From: Rossellomorea aquimaris
GTDB lineage: Bacteria; Bacillota; Bacilli; Bacillales; Fictibacillaceae
Assembly (NCBI GenBank): GCA_020524245.1
Contig: JAIVLN010000004.1
Location: 124,001 to 188,000 of the forward strand
Length of the DNA stretch: 64,000 bases
Reading direction: 5' to 3'
Below, one piece after another: positions 33,950 through 42,186 of the stretch; the first letter of the stretch is position 1, and every line of letters begins with the position of its first letter. The position numbers and the translations under genes were made by a program. The notes beneath the pieces are model-generated. The model saw nothing but the letters and a program-made list of their open reading frames with translations, did not search any database and was not told where the DNA came from.

Positions 33950-34600
33950 TTTGATAAATTTCTTTCTGAGTAGTATTCCTATTAAGGTAATTCCCATTAA
34001 AATCCCGATGATGAACAACATGCGTTCGTTAAATTGTTCAATATTACTCATGTCATGACCTAGCATTGTATAAGCAATTGTTGCTGGTAGCATGCCAATT
34101 CCGGTTGAAATCAAAAAGGTTCTGAGCTTCATCCCTGCGAGACCTGCGGCAAAACTGATCAAGTCGAATGATACAACCGGGACAAGCCTTGCAATCAGAA
34201 CAATCCAAAATCCGTACTTTCCATTTAGTCGCTCTAACTGATTCAACCATCCCGTCTCATTGACCTTCTTTTTCACGAAATCATACCCGAGTCGTTTGGC
34301 AAGATAAAATGCCACAACCGCTCCGAATATTGCCCCGATCCAAGAAATGACGGATCCCCAAAAAACACCAAATAACAAGCCGTTTGTCCCTGTAATTAAG
34401 AACGCCGGAATGGGCGCTGCAATGGCTTGAAAAACCATCAAACCGATACTGATGAGGGGTGCAAATAACCCCCAGGATTGTACGTACGTGACGACGCGAT
34501 CCAATGACTCACTCGTCAATAAGTTAATCAGTTGATCACCTTTCATAATCAATAAAAAAACAGTGATCATAAGTACTAAATATAGACTGATCTTTTTCAA
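33932..34600 (-). CDS. TVP38/TMEM64 (DedA-like) membrane protein
   Basis: Encodes 222 residues with five to six membrane segments. Family features: VFQAIAAPIPAFLITGTNGL, GAIFGAVVAFYLAKRLG and LIARLVPVVSFDLISFAAGL. A second member besides the one at 28842, recalling E. coli YdjX and YdjZ, which are also a pair near ynjABCDEF. It is the only gene in its transcription unit; I see no Crp/Fnr-type site right upstream. The TATAAAG region around 34636 may be its promoter. Confidence 0.87.
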   Translation of the reverse strand: MKKISLYLVLMITVFLLIMKGDQLINLLTSESLDRVVTYVQSWGLFAPLISIGLMVFQAIAAPIPAFLITGTNGLLFGVFWGSVISWIGAIFGAVVAFYLAKRLGYDFVKKKVNETGWLNQLERLNGKYGFWIVLIARLVPVVSFDLISFAAGLAGMKLRTFLISTGIGMLPATIAYTMLGHDMSNIEQFNERMLFIIGILMGITLIGILLRKKFIKQKPGS

Positions 34601-34676
34601 AATGTATTACTCCTAATAAGGTGGATTGCTCTTCATTATAAAGCTTTACACATGAAAAAACGAGTGAACGGACTTA

Positions 34677-35201
34677 TCAGATGATGGCCACATCCGGATC
34701 TGCGGTGTTGGTTTGCTTTGGAAAGAGCAGACGTTGGGTATACGGTGAACTTTGATCCCCTTTGTTAAAGGCACTTGCGACTTGACCATAATAAGCTCTC
34801 GCATCTTCAACGGTCCTCTTACGCGTTACAAGATCATGAACGAGATTCAACGTCAAAATGTTCATCGGTTCATTATGGCACTTTACAGACAATTCACCTT
34901 TTGTGCGGTCTGGATAGACACTCCCATCAAATTGCGCAATTTCATCGTAAAGTTCAATCGGTACTTTGTAGCTGATCGTCTGCTCAAGAAAATCTTTATG
35001 TGGGGTAGGAAAGTCATGCGGAACAGACTCGCGGAACAACATGATGTTATTCCATGGACCCCGATGAAACCATATGAGTGCACTAGTCGTATACTCATCC
35101 GGCATGCCATATTTCTGAATCAACTCATAACCAATACGACGTTGGGGCTCCGGCCAATAACCAAGAAGTCTCAGAATGGTGGTATAGTGATAATGATGCA
35201 T
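34677..35201 (-). CDS. Hypothetical protein, 174 residues
   Basis: No family recognised. The protein is soluble, starts with a His/Tyr-rich segment (MHHYHYTTILRLLGYW) and is rich in aromatic residues (ALIWFHRGPWNNIMLF). An apparent structured domain covers about 15-130, followed by a flexible tail. Start taken at the ATG 6 bp after AGGAGG (35201); the preceding ATG at 35204 is only 3 bp away from it. It diverges from the 35388 gene; the Crp/Fnr-type site between them is aligned with the other gene, not with this one. Confidence 0.7.
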   Translation of the reverse strand: MHHYHYTTILRLLGYWPEPQRRIGYELIQKYGMPDEYTTSALIWFHRGPWNNIMLFRESVPHDFPTPHKDFLEQTISYKVPIELYDEIAQFDGSVYPDRTKGELSVKCHNEPMNILTLNLVHDLVTRKRTVEDARAYYGQVASAFNKGDQSSPYTQRLLFPKQTNTADPDVAII

Positions 35202-35312
35202 CATGATCCTCCTAAAGATCGGTTTGAATTGATGCAGTATATGAATGGGTTTCATTTATTGTGCGTATGCCTATAAGAATTCCTTTAAATGGCATCCGTT
35301 TTTTGAATGTTT

Positions 35313-35355
35313 TGTAATTTAACTTACAGTAATGTTAGCGCTACCTTTTTATAAT
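35313..35355 (+). promoter_or_regulatory. Crp/Fnr-type site and promoter upstream of 35388 gene
   Basis: TGTAA-TTTAAC-TTACA at 35313-35328, perfect palindrome arms, followed by a perfect TATAAT at 35350-35355, 29.5 bp from the centre. There is no good -35 box. Confidence 0.75.
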
Positions 35356-35387
35356 AAAAGTAACTTATGAAAAGGAGTGAGTGAAAA

Positions 35388-35822
35388 ATGGCAGAAGTAA
35401 AGAGTATGAATGAAACGAATCCTTTGACAATGGGAACTTCTTTGAAGGCTTCGGCAATCGGAGGCGTTGTAGCCGGAATTATTTTCGGGATTTTCATGCA
35501 AATGATGGGCAAGTTACCAATGGTCGCGATGTTGGTCGGATCAGAAAGTGTCGCCGTCGGTTGGTTTGTCCATATGGTAATCAGCGTCATATTCGGTTTA
35601 GGATTCGGAGTATTAGCATCTGGCAGAAACAACATTTATGCTTTAGCAATCATCTATGGAATCGTACTTTGGGTAGTAGGACCACTGTTAATCATGCCAG
35701 CGATGCTCGGAATGGGTGTCATGATTGGTCAGGCATTCACAGGTGCTCAGCTAATGAACCTTGTAACTCATCTCGGTTTCGCACTGATCCTTGCATTCGT
35801 GTACAGTAAAACGAATAAATGA
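35388..35822 (+). CDS. Membrane protein with four helices
   Basis: Encodes 144 residues with four membrane segments rich in glycine and alanine (IGGVVAGIIFGIFMQMM, GWFVHMVISVIFGLGFG, LAIIYGIVLWVVGPLLIMPA, LVTHLGFALILAFVYS). No family recognised with confidence. AAAAGGAGTGAG precedes the ATG. It has a Crp/Fnr-type promoter shared in design with the redox/transport genes, which links it to that regulon (inference). Monocistronic with a terminator. Confidence 0.75.
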   Translation: MAEVKSMNETNPLTMGTSLKASAIGGVVAGIIFGIFMQMMGKLPMVAMLVGSESVAVGWFVHMVISVIFGLGFGVLASGRNNIYALAIIYGIVLWVVGPLLIMPAMLGMGVMIGQAFTGAQLMNLVTHLGFALILAFVYSKTNK

Positions 35823-35835
35823 TTTTAGATGAAGG

Positions 35836-35866
35836 AAGGCTGCCAATTGAGGCAGCCTTTTTCATT
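35836..35866 (+). terminator. Terminator of the 35388 gene
   Basis: AAGGCTGCC / GGCAGCCTT stem, 6-nt loop, T-run. Confidence 0.9.
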
Positions 35867-35882
35867 TTTAAAATGTCTTAAT

Positions 35883-35910
35883 AAAAAACCATCAGCCTCT
35901 GCTGATGGTT
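35883..35910 (-). terminator. Terminator of DUF3817 gene
   Basis: Minus strand AACCATCAGC / GCTGATGGTT stem with a 4-nt loop and T-run. Confidence 0.88.
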
Positions 35911-35921
35911 ACCTTTCATGA

Positions 35922-36209
35922 TTAGGAACTGCGGATCATTTTAGCGTCAAAGACGAATGGACCGAACGGTAATACAGATGCGATGATGCCCATAGCCGCT
36001 TTTTGGATGGACCAGCGGTAGTTGAACTTCAGATAGACGACCATCATGCAATAAAGAACGAAGAGACCACCGTGGATTGCACCGACAACACTTACCGCCA
36101 TTGGATAATCGAACATATATTTCAAAGGCATTGCAATACCAAGGAGGAGCAGAAAGGAAACCCCTTCTGAATATCCAACAATACGAAACGTTTTCAGCAA
36201 ATTATTCAA
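35922..36209 (-). CDS. DUF3817 membrane protein
   Basis: Encodes 95 residues with three membrane segments. Motifs RIVGYSEGVSFLLLLGIAMP, VGAIHGGLFVLY and ASVLPFGPFVFDAKM define DUF3817. The TTG at 36209 lies 9 bp after AGGAG; the longer in-frame TTG at 36218 directly abuts that site and is less likely. These small proteins are widespread and of unknown role. Confidence 0.87.
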   Translation of the reverse strand: MNNLLKTFRIVGYSEGVSFLLLLGIAMPLKYMFDYPMAVSVVGAIHGGLFVLYCMMVVYLKFNYRWSIQKAAMGIIASVLPFGPFVFDAKMIRSS

Positions 36210-36472
36210 AACACTCAACTCCTAAAAACTTGTACTCAAAGCCATTATAACAATTCACATTGGAAAACATACGTATTTTTTGTATACGATTTATGACAAT
36301 CGGAGTTGTGAGTGGAAATATGCACAAATTAGTGATTTTTTCTCGGATTCGGGTTAAAAAATTACTTAAATTAGCTCCGCTGAATTGAAAAATTGGAAAT
36401 GAGAAAGCAAAATACTATAATTTTTGCTTATATGTGAGTGATTGGATGGTGGATCTTTTAAATTTTTCTAAT

Positions 36473-36522
36473 GTTCGGACCAAATCACGCTTGGTTCGGA
36501 CAAAATTTGGACTTGTTCGGAC
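36473..36522. repeat. Three-copy array with 21-bp period (GTTCGGAC core)
   Basis: GTTCGGAC starts at 36473, 36494 and 36515, exactly 21 bp apart, followed by CAA or AAA. Weaker similarity may extend on both sides (GTTTTGCAAA at about 36558 resembles the core of the 4206 array). The array lies in the 370-bp gap between the DUF3817 gene and the DUF4489 terminator; I see nothing else there except a few promoter-like AT-rich stretches. No ORF. Confidence 0.7.
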
Positions 36523-36586
36523 AAAAATGCGATAACTTCTACTAAAAACAACGATTTGTTTTGCAAATTAGGTCCATATTACTACC

Positions 36587-36617
36587 AAAAAAATCTGCCC
36601 GCACCACTCCCGGGCAG
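36587..36617 (-). terminator. Terminator of DUF4489 operon
   Basis: Minus strand CTGCCCG / CGGGCAG stem, 9-nt loop, seven T residues. Confidence 0.88.
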
Positions 36618-36636
36618 CATTTTCACATAAAACTTC

Positions 36637-37116
36637 TTATTCACTGGCTCCATCCAAAACAATCGCCGTGATGACTTGATCGGAAATGCGATATCTCGCA
36701 TTATTGGTAATCACTTCAGCGATCTGAAACCGATAGACGAACGACTGGTCCTTCTCCAACCCGGTATCACAAAAATTGACCACCAGTGGTTCAATCGTAT
36801 CCAGATCGGGGACATCTGTAGGGAAGATTTCCGCACCTCTGAACGTCCATTCCTCCAAGTTTTTTACCGTTTTCGAAGCTCTCGAAATACGGATTAACCG
36901 GTACGTGATCGTCAAATCGAGATTGGCTCCAGTCGTTTGAAACGAGAGGACTTGAGAGTAATTGAACAAAACACTCGGCAGGTTCAGTTTACCTGTGTTC
37001 ACGGAAACTTCAGCAAGCGTGACAGGAGGATCATCCATCGACAACTGTTGGGGGAAGTTCACTCGCCGGATGCGTCCACAATTCAATATGGGTGTTTGCG
37101 AATTACCTTGCATCAT
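36637..37116 (-). CDS. DUF4489 protein, single domain
   Basis: Encodes 159 residues of DUF4489. Pattern: an early cysteine before a Pro-rich stretch (PILNCGRIRR), DDPPVTLAEVSVNTGKLNLP, SVLFNYSQVLSF, and a second cysteine in VVNFCDTGLEKDQSFVYRF. Beta-rich, no signal peptide. The start ATG overlaps the stop of the upstream DUF4489 gene (ATGA), so the two are coupled. The role is unknown; such proteins in spore formers may be structural or coat-associated (inference). Confidence 0.8.
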   Translation of the reverse strand: MMQGNSQTPILNCGRIRRVNFPQQLSMDDPPVTLAEVSVNTGKLNLPSVLFNYSQVLSFQTTGANLDLTITYRLIRISRASKTVKNLEEWTFRGAEIFPTDVPDLDTIEPLVVNFCDTGLEKDQSFVYRFQIAEVITNNARYRISDQVITAIVLDGASE

Positions 37117-38159
37117 TTCGTCTCCTTACGATTCGTTTTCTTTTGTTGGTCGATTCCCGAATAAACTTGGGCGATCATGCTCTTTTGCGTAATGTTATAA
37201 GAGGATTGCCGCGAAAGAGCAACTTCTATGAGCTCAAATGTATACAAAATTGCAGCATCCGCCTTATCGTCTAAACAGTCACAGAAGTTGAATACGATCG
37301 GTTCTTTAATATTCGTATCACTTACGAATTCTCTCAAAAATGGCCAGGTTTGTAGCACTGTCCGGCCAGAGCCGTCCGTTCTTGATTTCACCAATCTAAA
37401 GGTCAGATTACTGAAGTCTGCATTTCGTAAGATCGACGTTAAGAAGCCAGAGAAATTGACCAACACACAAGGGTTTTTCACCGCTTCTGGTCGAACGGAA
37501 ACTTGAGTCAGAACTACTGGTGGTTCATTTGCTGTAAGGCGCAATGGCAAGACTGGATTGAACGATTTACCACAGGCTATAAAAGGCTCCCCGCTCGCTG
37601 TTTTTTTCGGAAGAGAGAAATTTCGATCAAGGAACAGCAACGGACCTCTTGGACCCCTCCGCATTCGGTGATGGTTGTCTTCTGTCTGTTCATCCAGAAC
37701 AGTTGCGGTAATGCTCTTGTTAACGATTTCTAGATTATTAAGGCTGTTCGTATCAATTTGAGTGATTTCCAAGCGATAGGTAATCGGACCTGAACTTCCA
37801 GCTTCCAAACAATCGCACACAGTTAGGACTGTCGGTTGATTCGTAGTCAAGTTCCCAACTTCATTTACACGTGCAGATTCGAACAGAAATTCCCACTCTT
37901 GCAGGATTTGAGCATCATTTGAACGCTGATTCACTCGTACAAGACGATAAACGATTGAAAGCTTGGGATTTAAACCAAGTAATGCAAATTCAATGAACTC
38001 TGAAAATTTTACTAATACAGAAACATTCCGTTGATCTGGAACCTCCACCTTGACCTCTCCAAGAACAATTGGGGGCATACTCATGTCCAGAGAATCAGGT
38101 AAGTTAGTGTCGAACACTTTTCCACATTTCACAAAGGGCAATGACTTCAATTTGGCCAT
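37113..38159 (-). CDS. DUF4489 protein, tandem duplicated domain
   Basis: Encodes 348 residues with two DUF4489 copies, about 1-160 and 195-335, each with the FV-CGK-F / FIACGKSFNP start, PPIVLGEV or PPVVLTQV, and a CDCL pair (LTVCDCLEAG, VFNFCDCLDD). The linker (about 160-195) is basic (HHRMRRGPRGPLLF). Start at the ATG 6 bp after AAAGGAG; an ATG 3 bp earlier and a longer in-frame start are less likely. Upstream gene of a two-gene operon. Confidence 0.8.
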   Translation of the reverse strand: MAKLKSLPFVKCGKVFDTNLPDSLDMSMPPIVLGEVKVEVPDQRNVSVLVKFSEFIEFALLGLNPKLSIVYRLVRVNQRSNDAQILQEWEFLFESARVNEVGNLTTNQPTVLTVCDCLEAGSSGPITYRLEITQIDTNSLNNLEIVNKSITATVLDEQTEDNHHRMRRGPRGPLLFLDRNFSLPKKTASGEPFIACGKSFNPVLPLRLTANEPPVVLTQVSVRPEAVKNPCVLVNFSGFLTSILRNADFSNLTFRLVKSRTDGSGRTVLQTWPFLREFVSDTNIKEPIVFNFCDCLDDKADAAILYTFELIEVALSRQSSYNITQKSMIAQVYSGIDQQKKTNRKETK

Positions 38160-38247
38160 CATGATCTCCTTTTCTCGTTGTATTGAAAAGAGCCTAACCA
38201 TTCAACTAATCCATTGTATGCAAAAAGAGGATCATAAAATTAATCTC

Positions 38248-38277
38248 TTGACAAATTGTCAGTAAATTTACTACTAT
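38248..38277 (+). promoter_or_regulatory. Promoter of the trp operon
   Basis: TTGACA, 18-bp spacer holding the small palindrome GTAAATTTAC, TACTAT. Transcription would start near 38285, just before the TRAP-site triplets. Confidence 0.7.
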
Positions 38278-38302
38278 AAGTTTAAGTTTTTTAGAATGAA
38301 GT

Positions 38303-38353
38303 TAGATTAGTTGAGATGAGAATGAGAGACGAGTTTGAGAGAGTTGAGGCGAG
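38303..38353 (+). promoter_or_regulatory. TRAP binding site in trp leader
   Basis: A run of UAG and GAG triplets starting at 38303, 38308, 38313, 38318, 38324, 38331, 38337, 38341, 38346 and 38351 (10 copies, mostly every 5-6 nt; a further UAG at 38292). This is the layout of the mRNA site wrapped by the tryptophan-activated TRAP (MtrB) ring in Bacillus. No mtrB gene is in the window. Confidence 0.88.
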
Positions 38354-38354
38354 C

Positions 38355-38413
38355 TAAGGTACGTTTACACGAGACGATTCCTTGGGCACCTTTATGTCCA
38401 TGGGATTTTTTTA
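38355..38413 (+). terminator. trp attenuator (terminator with competing antiterminator)
   Basis: Terminator: CCTTGGGCA / TGTCCATGG (38380-38388 with 38395-38403; one T-T mismatch, one G-T pair) followed by a seven-T run. The upstream CTAAGG (38354-38359), directly after the last TRAP triplet, can pair with CCTTGG inside the terminator, forming an antiterminator. TRAP bound to the triplets would free the terminator. Confidence 0.75.
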
Positions 38414-38534
38414 TTTTTATACCTTCCTATTTCCATACCTCAGCTCTATCCGTACTCCGTTCAGAAATGGAGAGTGATAGAGATGGAACTTCTTTGTAAT
38501 GAATTACAACTCAAATTTATCCCACCTTGAACTT

Positions 38535-38572
38535 CTCTTGATCTACCTATGAATCAAATAGATCGAGAGGAG
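38535..38572 (+). promoter_or_regulatory. Hairpin overlapping the trpD ribosome binding site
   Basis: CTCTTGATCTA (38535-38545) pairs over 11 bp with TAGATCGAGAG (38559-38569; one G-T pair). The 3' arm covers the first half of the GAGGAG site at 38567-38572. This could limit translation of trpD, as the SD-blocking hairpin does in the B. subtilis trp leader (comparison from knowledge; function here inferred). Confidence 0.55.
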
Positions 38573-38579
38573 ACTACAA

Positions 38580-39602
38580 ATGATACAAATCCAATTAAAA
38601 AGAGCAATAGAGGGCATTACTTTTACAGAAAAAGAAGCCAAAACAATCATGGATCAGATCATGACGGGGCAAGTCAATTCCAGTCAGCTTGCTAGTTTAC
38701 TGACTATCTTAAGGATGCGTGGTGAAACGGTTGATGAACTGACAGGCTTTGCACGTTCAATGCGTGAACATGCCGTCCGTTTTCCCGTGAACCTTGAAGA
38801 TGCCGTAGATACATGCGGTACTGGCGGAGATGGTTCCAGTACATTCAACATTTCCACAGCATCGGCCATTGTCATGTCAGCGTTAGGCGTAAAAGTCGCG
38901 AAGCATGGTAACCGTTCATTCTCTTCGAAAAGTGGAAGCGCAGATGTCCTTGAACAACTGAACATTCCGACACAATCCGGTGTAAAAGAAGCACTAAACG
39001 CTCTAGATACACATTCTATGACCTTCTTATTCGCACCACTCTATCATCCTGCGATGAAACATGCTGTGCAGCCGAGAAAGGACATTGGTTTCAGAACGGT
39101 GTTCAACATACTCGGACCGCTCTGTAATCCAGCAGGATGCAGTCGTCAATTGATCGGGGTTTATGAACCGATGTTGGCCGACAAAATGGCGCAGGTCGTT
39201 CAACGACTTGGTATTCAAAAAGCTCTGATCGTCACAGGCTCAGATGGACTAGATGAGTGCACGATTACAAACTCATCAAAAGTCCTTGTAGTGAACCCTG
39301 ATTCCATCGAATCCATGGAGCTGAATCCTGAAGATGTCGGGCTTTCGAGAGGATCGTTAAAAGACATTCAAGTCGGTTCTCCAAACGAAAGTGCACAATT
39401 GATCCGGCAAGTATTCAGTGGCACTTCCAATATGTCAGCTAAAAATATCGTCATCCTGAATGCGGCTGCCGGTCTAGTTGCTTCCGGAAAAGCGGGTACT
39501 TTTTCAAACGCCGTCCCGATCGTGAAAGACGCATTAGAATCGGGCAGGGTCATGAACCACTATCTGAGCATGACGAACACAAAGGAGCGTTCGTATGCTT
39601 AA
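38580..39602 (+). CDS. trpD: Anthranilate phosphoribosyltransferase
   Basis: Encodes 340 residues. PRPP-binding GTGGDGSSTFNISTASAIV (about 80-98), KHGNRSFSSKSGSADVLE and NPAGCSRQLIGVY motifs are complete. Converts anthranilate and PRPP to phosphoribosylanthranilate. First gene of the trp operon, behind the TRAP leader. In B. subtilis trpE is first; here trpE is at the end. It overlaps trpC by 8 bp. Confidence 0.96.
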   Translation: MIQIQLKRAIEGITFTEKEAKTIMDQIMTGQVNSSQLASLLTILRMRGETVDELTGFARSMREHAVRFPVNLEDAVDTCGTGGDGSSTFNISTASAIVMSALGVKVAKHGNRSFSSKSGSADVLEQLNIPTQSGVKEALNALDTHSMTFLFAPLYHPAMKHAVQPRKDIGFRTVFNILGPLCNPAGCSRQLIGVYEPMLADKMAQVVQRLGIQKALIVTGSDGLDECTITNSSKVLVVNPDSIESMELNPEDVGLSRGSLKDIQVGSPNESAQLIRQVFSGTSNMSAKNIVILNAAAGLVASGKAGTFSNAVPIVKDALESGRVMNHYLSMTNTKERSYA

Positions 39603-40356
39603 CAAAATCGTCGAAACGAAAAAGCAGGAACTCTTAAATCTACCAACATCCTTTGAAGATCACGCTTACCCGATCCGTTCTTTGTCTGATGCGATATTGA
39701 ACCCGACTCGTCAGCTCGGACTCATTGCAGAGGTGAAGAAAGCATCACCGTCGAAAGGGCTCATACGTGAACATTTCGAACCGGTTGAAATCGCAAAAAC
39801 ATACGAACAGGCTGGTGCCGATGCGATTTCCGTTCTGACAGATCGTGATTACTTTCAAGGATCGAAGGAGTACTTGACAGATATTCGAAAAGCTACCAAT
39901 CTACCTCTTCTGAGAAAAGACTTTATTATCGACCCGATCCAGGTGGAGGAAAGCAAAGCGATTGGGGCTGATGCAATCCTGTTGATTCAAGCTATTTTGG
40001 ATCCTGCGCAGGCGAAGGAACTGTTTATAGCGGCAAAAGAACTCGGACTGGAAGTGTTACTCGAGGTCCATTCCATTAATGAATTGGACACCGCGCTTAC
40101 GAACTTTACACCGGATCTCCTTGGCATCAATAACCGTGACCTCCGGACATTTGAAACGAGAGTGGAGCATACACGGATGATCGCTGAACATATCCCGGAA
40201 AATGTCCCCTTTATAAGTGAGAGTGGCATCGTTACCAGGGAGGATGTCTCTTTGGTCGGAAAAGCTGGGGCGAAAGGGATTCTGGTCGGTGAAACGTTGA
40301 TGCGGGCCAAATCCATACCAGAATGTATAGCAGATTTATTCGGTGATTCGGTATGA
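39595..40356 (+). CDS. trpC: Indole-3-glycerol phosphate synthase
   Basis: Encodes 253 residues, a TIM barrel. Motifs LIAEVKKASPSKGLI (catalytic Lys near 51), VLTDRDYFQGS, LLRKDFIIDPIQ, LLGINNRDLRTF and FISESGIVTRED are all present. Catalyses ring closure of carboxyphenylamino-deoxyribulose phosphate. Overlaps trpD and trpF. Confidence 0.96.
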   Translation: MLNKIVETKKQELLNLPTSFEDHAYPIRSLSDAILNPTRQLGLIAEVKKASPSKGLIREHFEPVEIAKTYEQAGADAISVLTDRDYFQGSKEYLTDIRKATNLPLLRKDFIIDPIQVEESKAIGADAILLIQAILDPAQAKELFIAAKELGLEVLLEVHSINELDTALTNFTPDLLGINNRDLRTFETRVEHTRMIAEHIPENVPFISESGIVTREDVSLVGKAGAKGILVGETLMRAKSIPECIADLFGDSV

Positions 40357-41003
40357 CCAAATTGAAGATTTGCGGAGCACGCTCATATGAAGATTATGTG
40401 AATATCCTCAAAAGCTCAGCTGATTATGTCGGATTCATATTTGCAGATAGCCAAAGGAGAGTTGCGCCGCAGGACGTATTTCGATGGACGATCGGAAACC
40501 GAGGCATTTCTCTTGTCGGTGTATTCGTAAATCCGACCTTAAAGCAAATCAACGATACATTGGACGAGGTAGACCTTGATGTCCTACAGTTCCATGGCAC
40601 AGAATCTAAATCATTCATCAAGCAAGTGAGAACCCAGACGGATAAAGAAATCTGGAAGGCACTGCCTCATTCTGAACAAACGCTCGATGAAATGGCCGCC
40701 TACATGGCAGAAGTTGATGGATTCGTCATTGATACAAAGGTAAAAGGGGAAACCGGTGGGACGGGCATTCGTTTTGATTGGGAAGCAATTCCTGCTTATA
40801 CGGAACTCGCTAAAAAGAATGACAAGCTTTGTCTCATTGCGGGTGGTATCCATCCAGACAATGTAAAAGAGTGTCTTGCTTATAAACCTCTCGGGATCGA
40901 CCTGTCGAGTGGTGTGGAACAAAATGAACGCAAAAGCACAACGGAAATCAACAAACTGACAGAAAGGATGAAAGCATATGCCAACAGCATTGTATCCAGA
41001 TAA
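40353..41003 (+). CDS. trpF: Phosphoribosylanthranilate isomerase
   Basis: Encodes 216 residues, TIM barrel. [10 protein letters not shown] (catalytic Cys near 7; the family norm is KICG-R), VGIFAD-like [19 protein letters not shown], and [10 protein letters not shown] fit TrpF. Overlaps trpC by 4 bp (ATGA) and trpB by 26 bp. The gene is separate rather than fused to trpC. Confidence 0.94.
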   Translation: MTKLKICGARSYEDYVNILKSSADYVGFIFADSQRRVAPQDVFRWTIGNRGISLVGVFVNPTLKQINDTLDEVDLDVLQFHGTESKSFIKQVRTQTDKEIWKALPHSEQTLDEMAAYMAEVDGFVIDTKVKGETGGTGIRFDWEAIPAYTELAKKNDKLCLIAGGIHPDNVKECLAYKPLGIDLSSGVEQNERKSTTEINKLTERMKAYANSIVSR

Positions 41004-42186
41004 AAAAGGACGATTCGGTCAATTCGGAGGGCGATATGTTCCTGAAACATTAATGTTCGCCCTGGAAGAATTGGAAGGAGCGTTTCATGAAGCCATTGAA
41101 GATCCGTACTTTCAAGAAGAGCTTCATAAAGAGCTGAACTTGTATTCTGGAAGACCGACACCGCTCACTTACGCCGAGAATACCACCAAAAGATTTGGCG
41201 GGGCGAAAATCTACTTGAAACGTGAAGATTTGAACCACACAGGTGCGCATAAGATCAACAATGCGATCGGACAAGTTTTACTCGCAAAAAGAATGAACAA
41301 AACGAAAGTCGTTGCAGAAACAGGAGCAGGGCAACATGGTGTAGCGGTTGCGACTGCATGTGCCCGTTATGGACTGTCCTGTAAAGTATTCATGGGTGAA
41401 GAAGACATTGAACGGCAATCATTAAATGTTTTCCGGATGAAGTTGCTTGGAGCAGAGGTCGTATCCGTGACAAGTGGCAGCAAAACCTTGAAAGATGCGA
41501 CGAATGAAGCAATCCGCTACTGGGCAGGGGCTGTACAAGATACCTTCTATTGCATCGGTTCGGTTGTTGGACCTAATCCTTATCCAAGGATCGTACGGGA
41601 CTTCCAACGGGTCATCGGTTTGGAAACGAAAGAGCAGCATATTGAGTTAGAAGGGAAACTACCGGAAACTATCATCGCCTGTGTCGGTGGTGGCAGTAAC
41701 GCGATGGGCATGTTCCATCCATTTCTAGACGACCAGGAAGTGAACCTCATCGGTGTGGAAGCAGGAGGTTTAGGTATTGAGACAGGCAAGCATGCGGCTT
41801 CCATCACGACAGGGTCGATTGGAGTCTTACATGGCTCAATGACATATTTGAATCAAGATGAGAGTGGACAGATCATTGAACCGTACTCCATTTCCGCTGG
41901 TCTCGATTATCCGGGAGTGGGACCGGAACACGCTTACCTGGCAGCGTCCAAACGAGTGACTTACAAAACAATCACCGATGAGGAAGCGTTACATGCATTG
42001 AAAATTCTCTCAGAGGATGAGGGCATATTACCTGCAATCGAAAGCGCGCATGCCTTAGCTCAAGCTTTTAAAGAGGCGGAAGTCCAACCTGAAAACATGT
42101 CCATTGTCGTCTGTCTTTCAGGACGCGGGGATAAAGATGTGACAACCATCATGAATTTGCTAGAGGAGGAGGGAAGCAATGAATAA
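40978..42186 (+). CDS. trpB: Tryptophan synthase beta chain
   Basis: Encodes 402 residues of the standard TrpB1 type. [11 protein letters not shown] start, PLP lysine in [13 protein letters not shown] (about 91), [21 protein letters not shown], and [14 protein letters not shown]-dependent condensation of indole with serine. Overlaps both neighbours, as in a tight operon. Confidence 0.97.
   Translation: MPTALYPDKKGRFGQFGGRYVPETLMFALEELEGAFHEAIEDPYFQEELHKELNLYSGRPTPLTYAENTTKRFGGAKIYLKREDLNHTGAHKINNAIGQVLLAKRMNKTKVVAETGAGQHGVAVATACARYGLSCKVFMGEEDIERQSLNVFRMKLLGAEVVSVTSGSKTLKDATNEAIRYWAGAVQDTFYCIGSVVGPNPYPRIVRDFQRVIGLETKEQHIELEGKLPETIIACVGGGSNAMGMFHPFLDDQEVNLIGVEAGGLGIETGKHAASITTGSIGVLHGSMTYLNQDESGQIIEPYSISAGLDYPGVGPEHAYLAASKRVTYKTITDEEALHALKILSEDEGILPAIESAHALAQAFKEAEVQPENMSIVVCLSGRGDKDVTTIMNLLEEEGSNE

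Noticed and set aside
35286-35328. Leftward use of the 35313 site for the 34677-35201 gene
   Set aside because: At the expected distance the minus strand reads CATTTA, a poor -10 hexamer.
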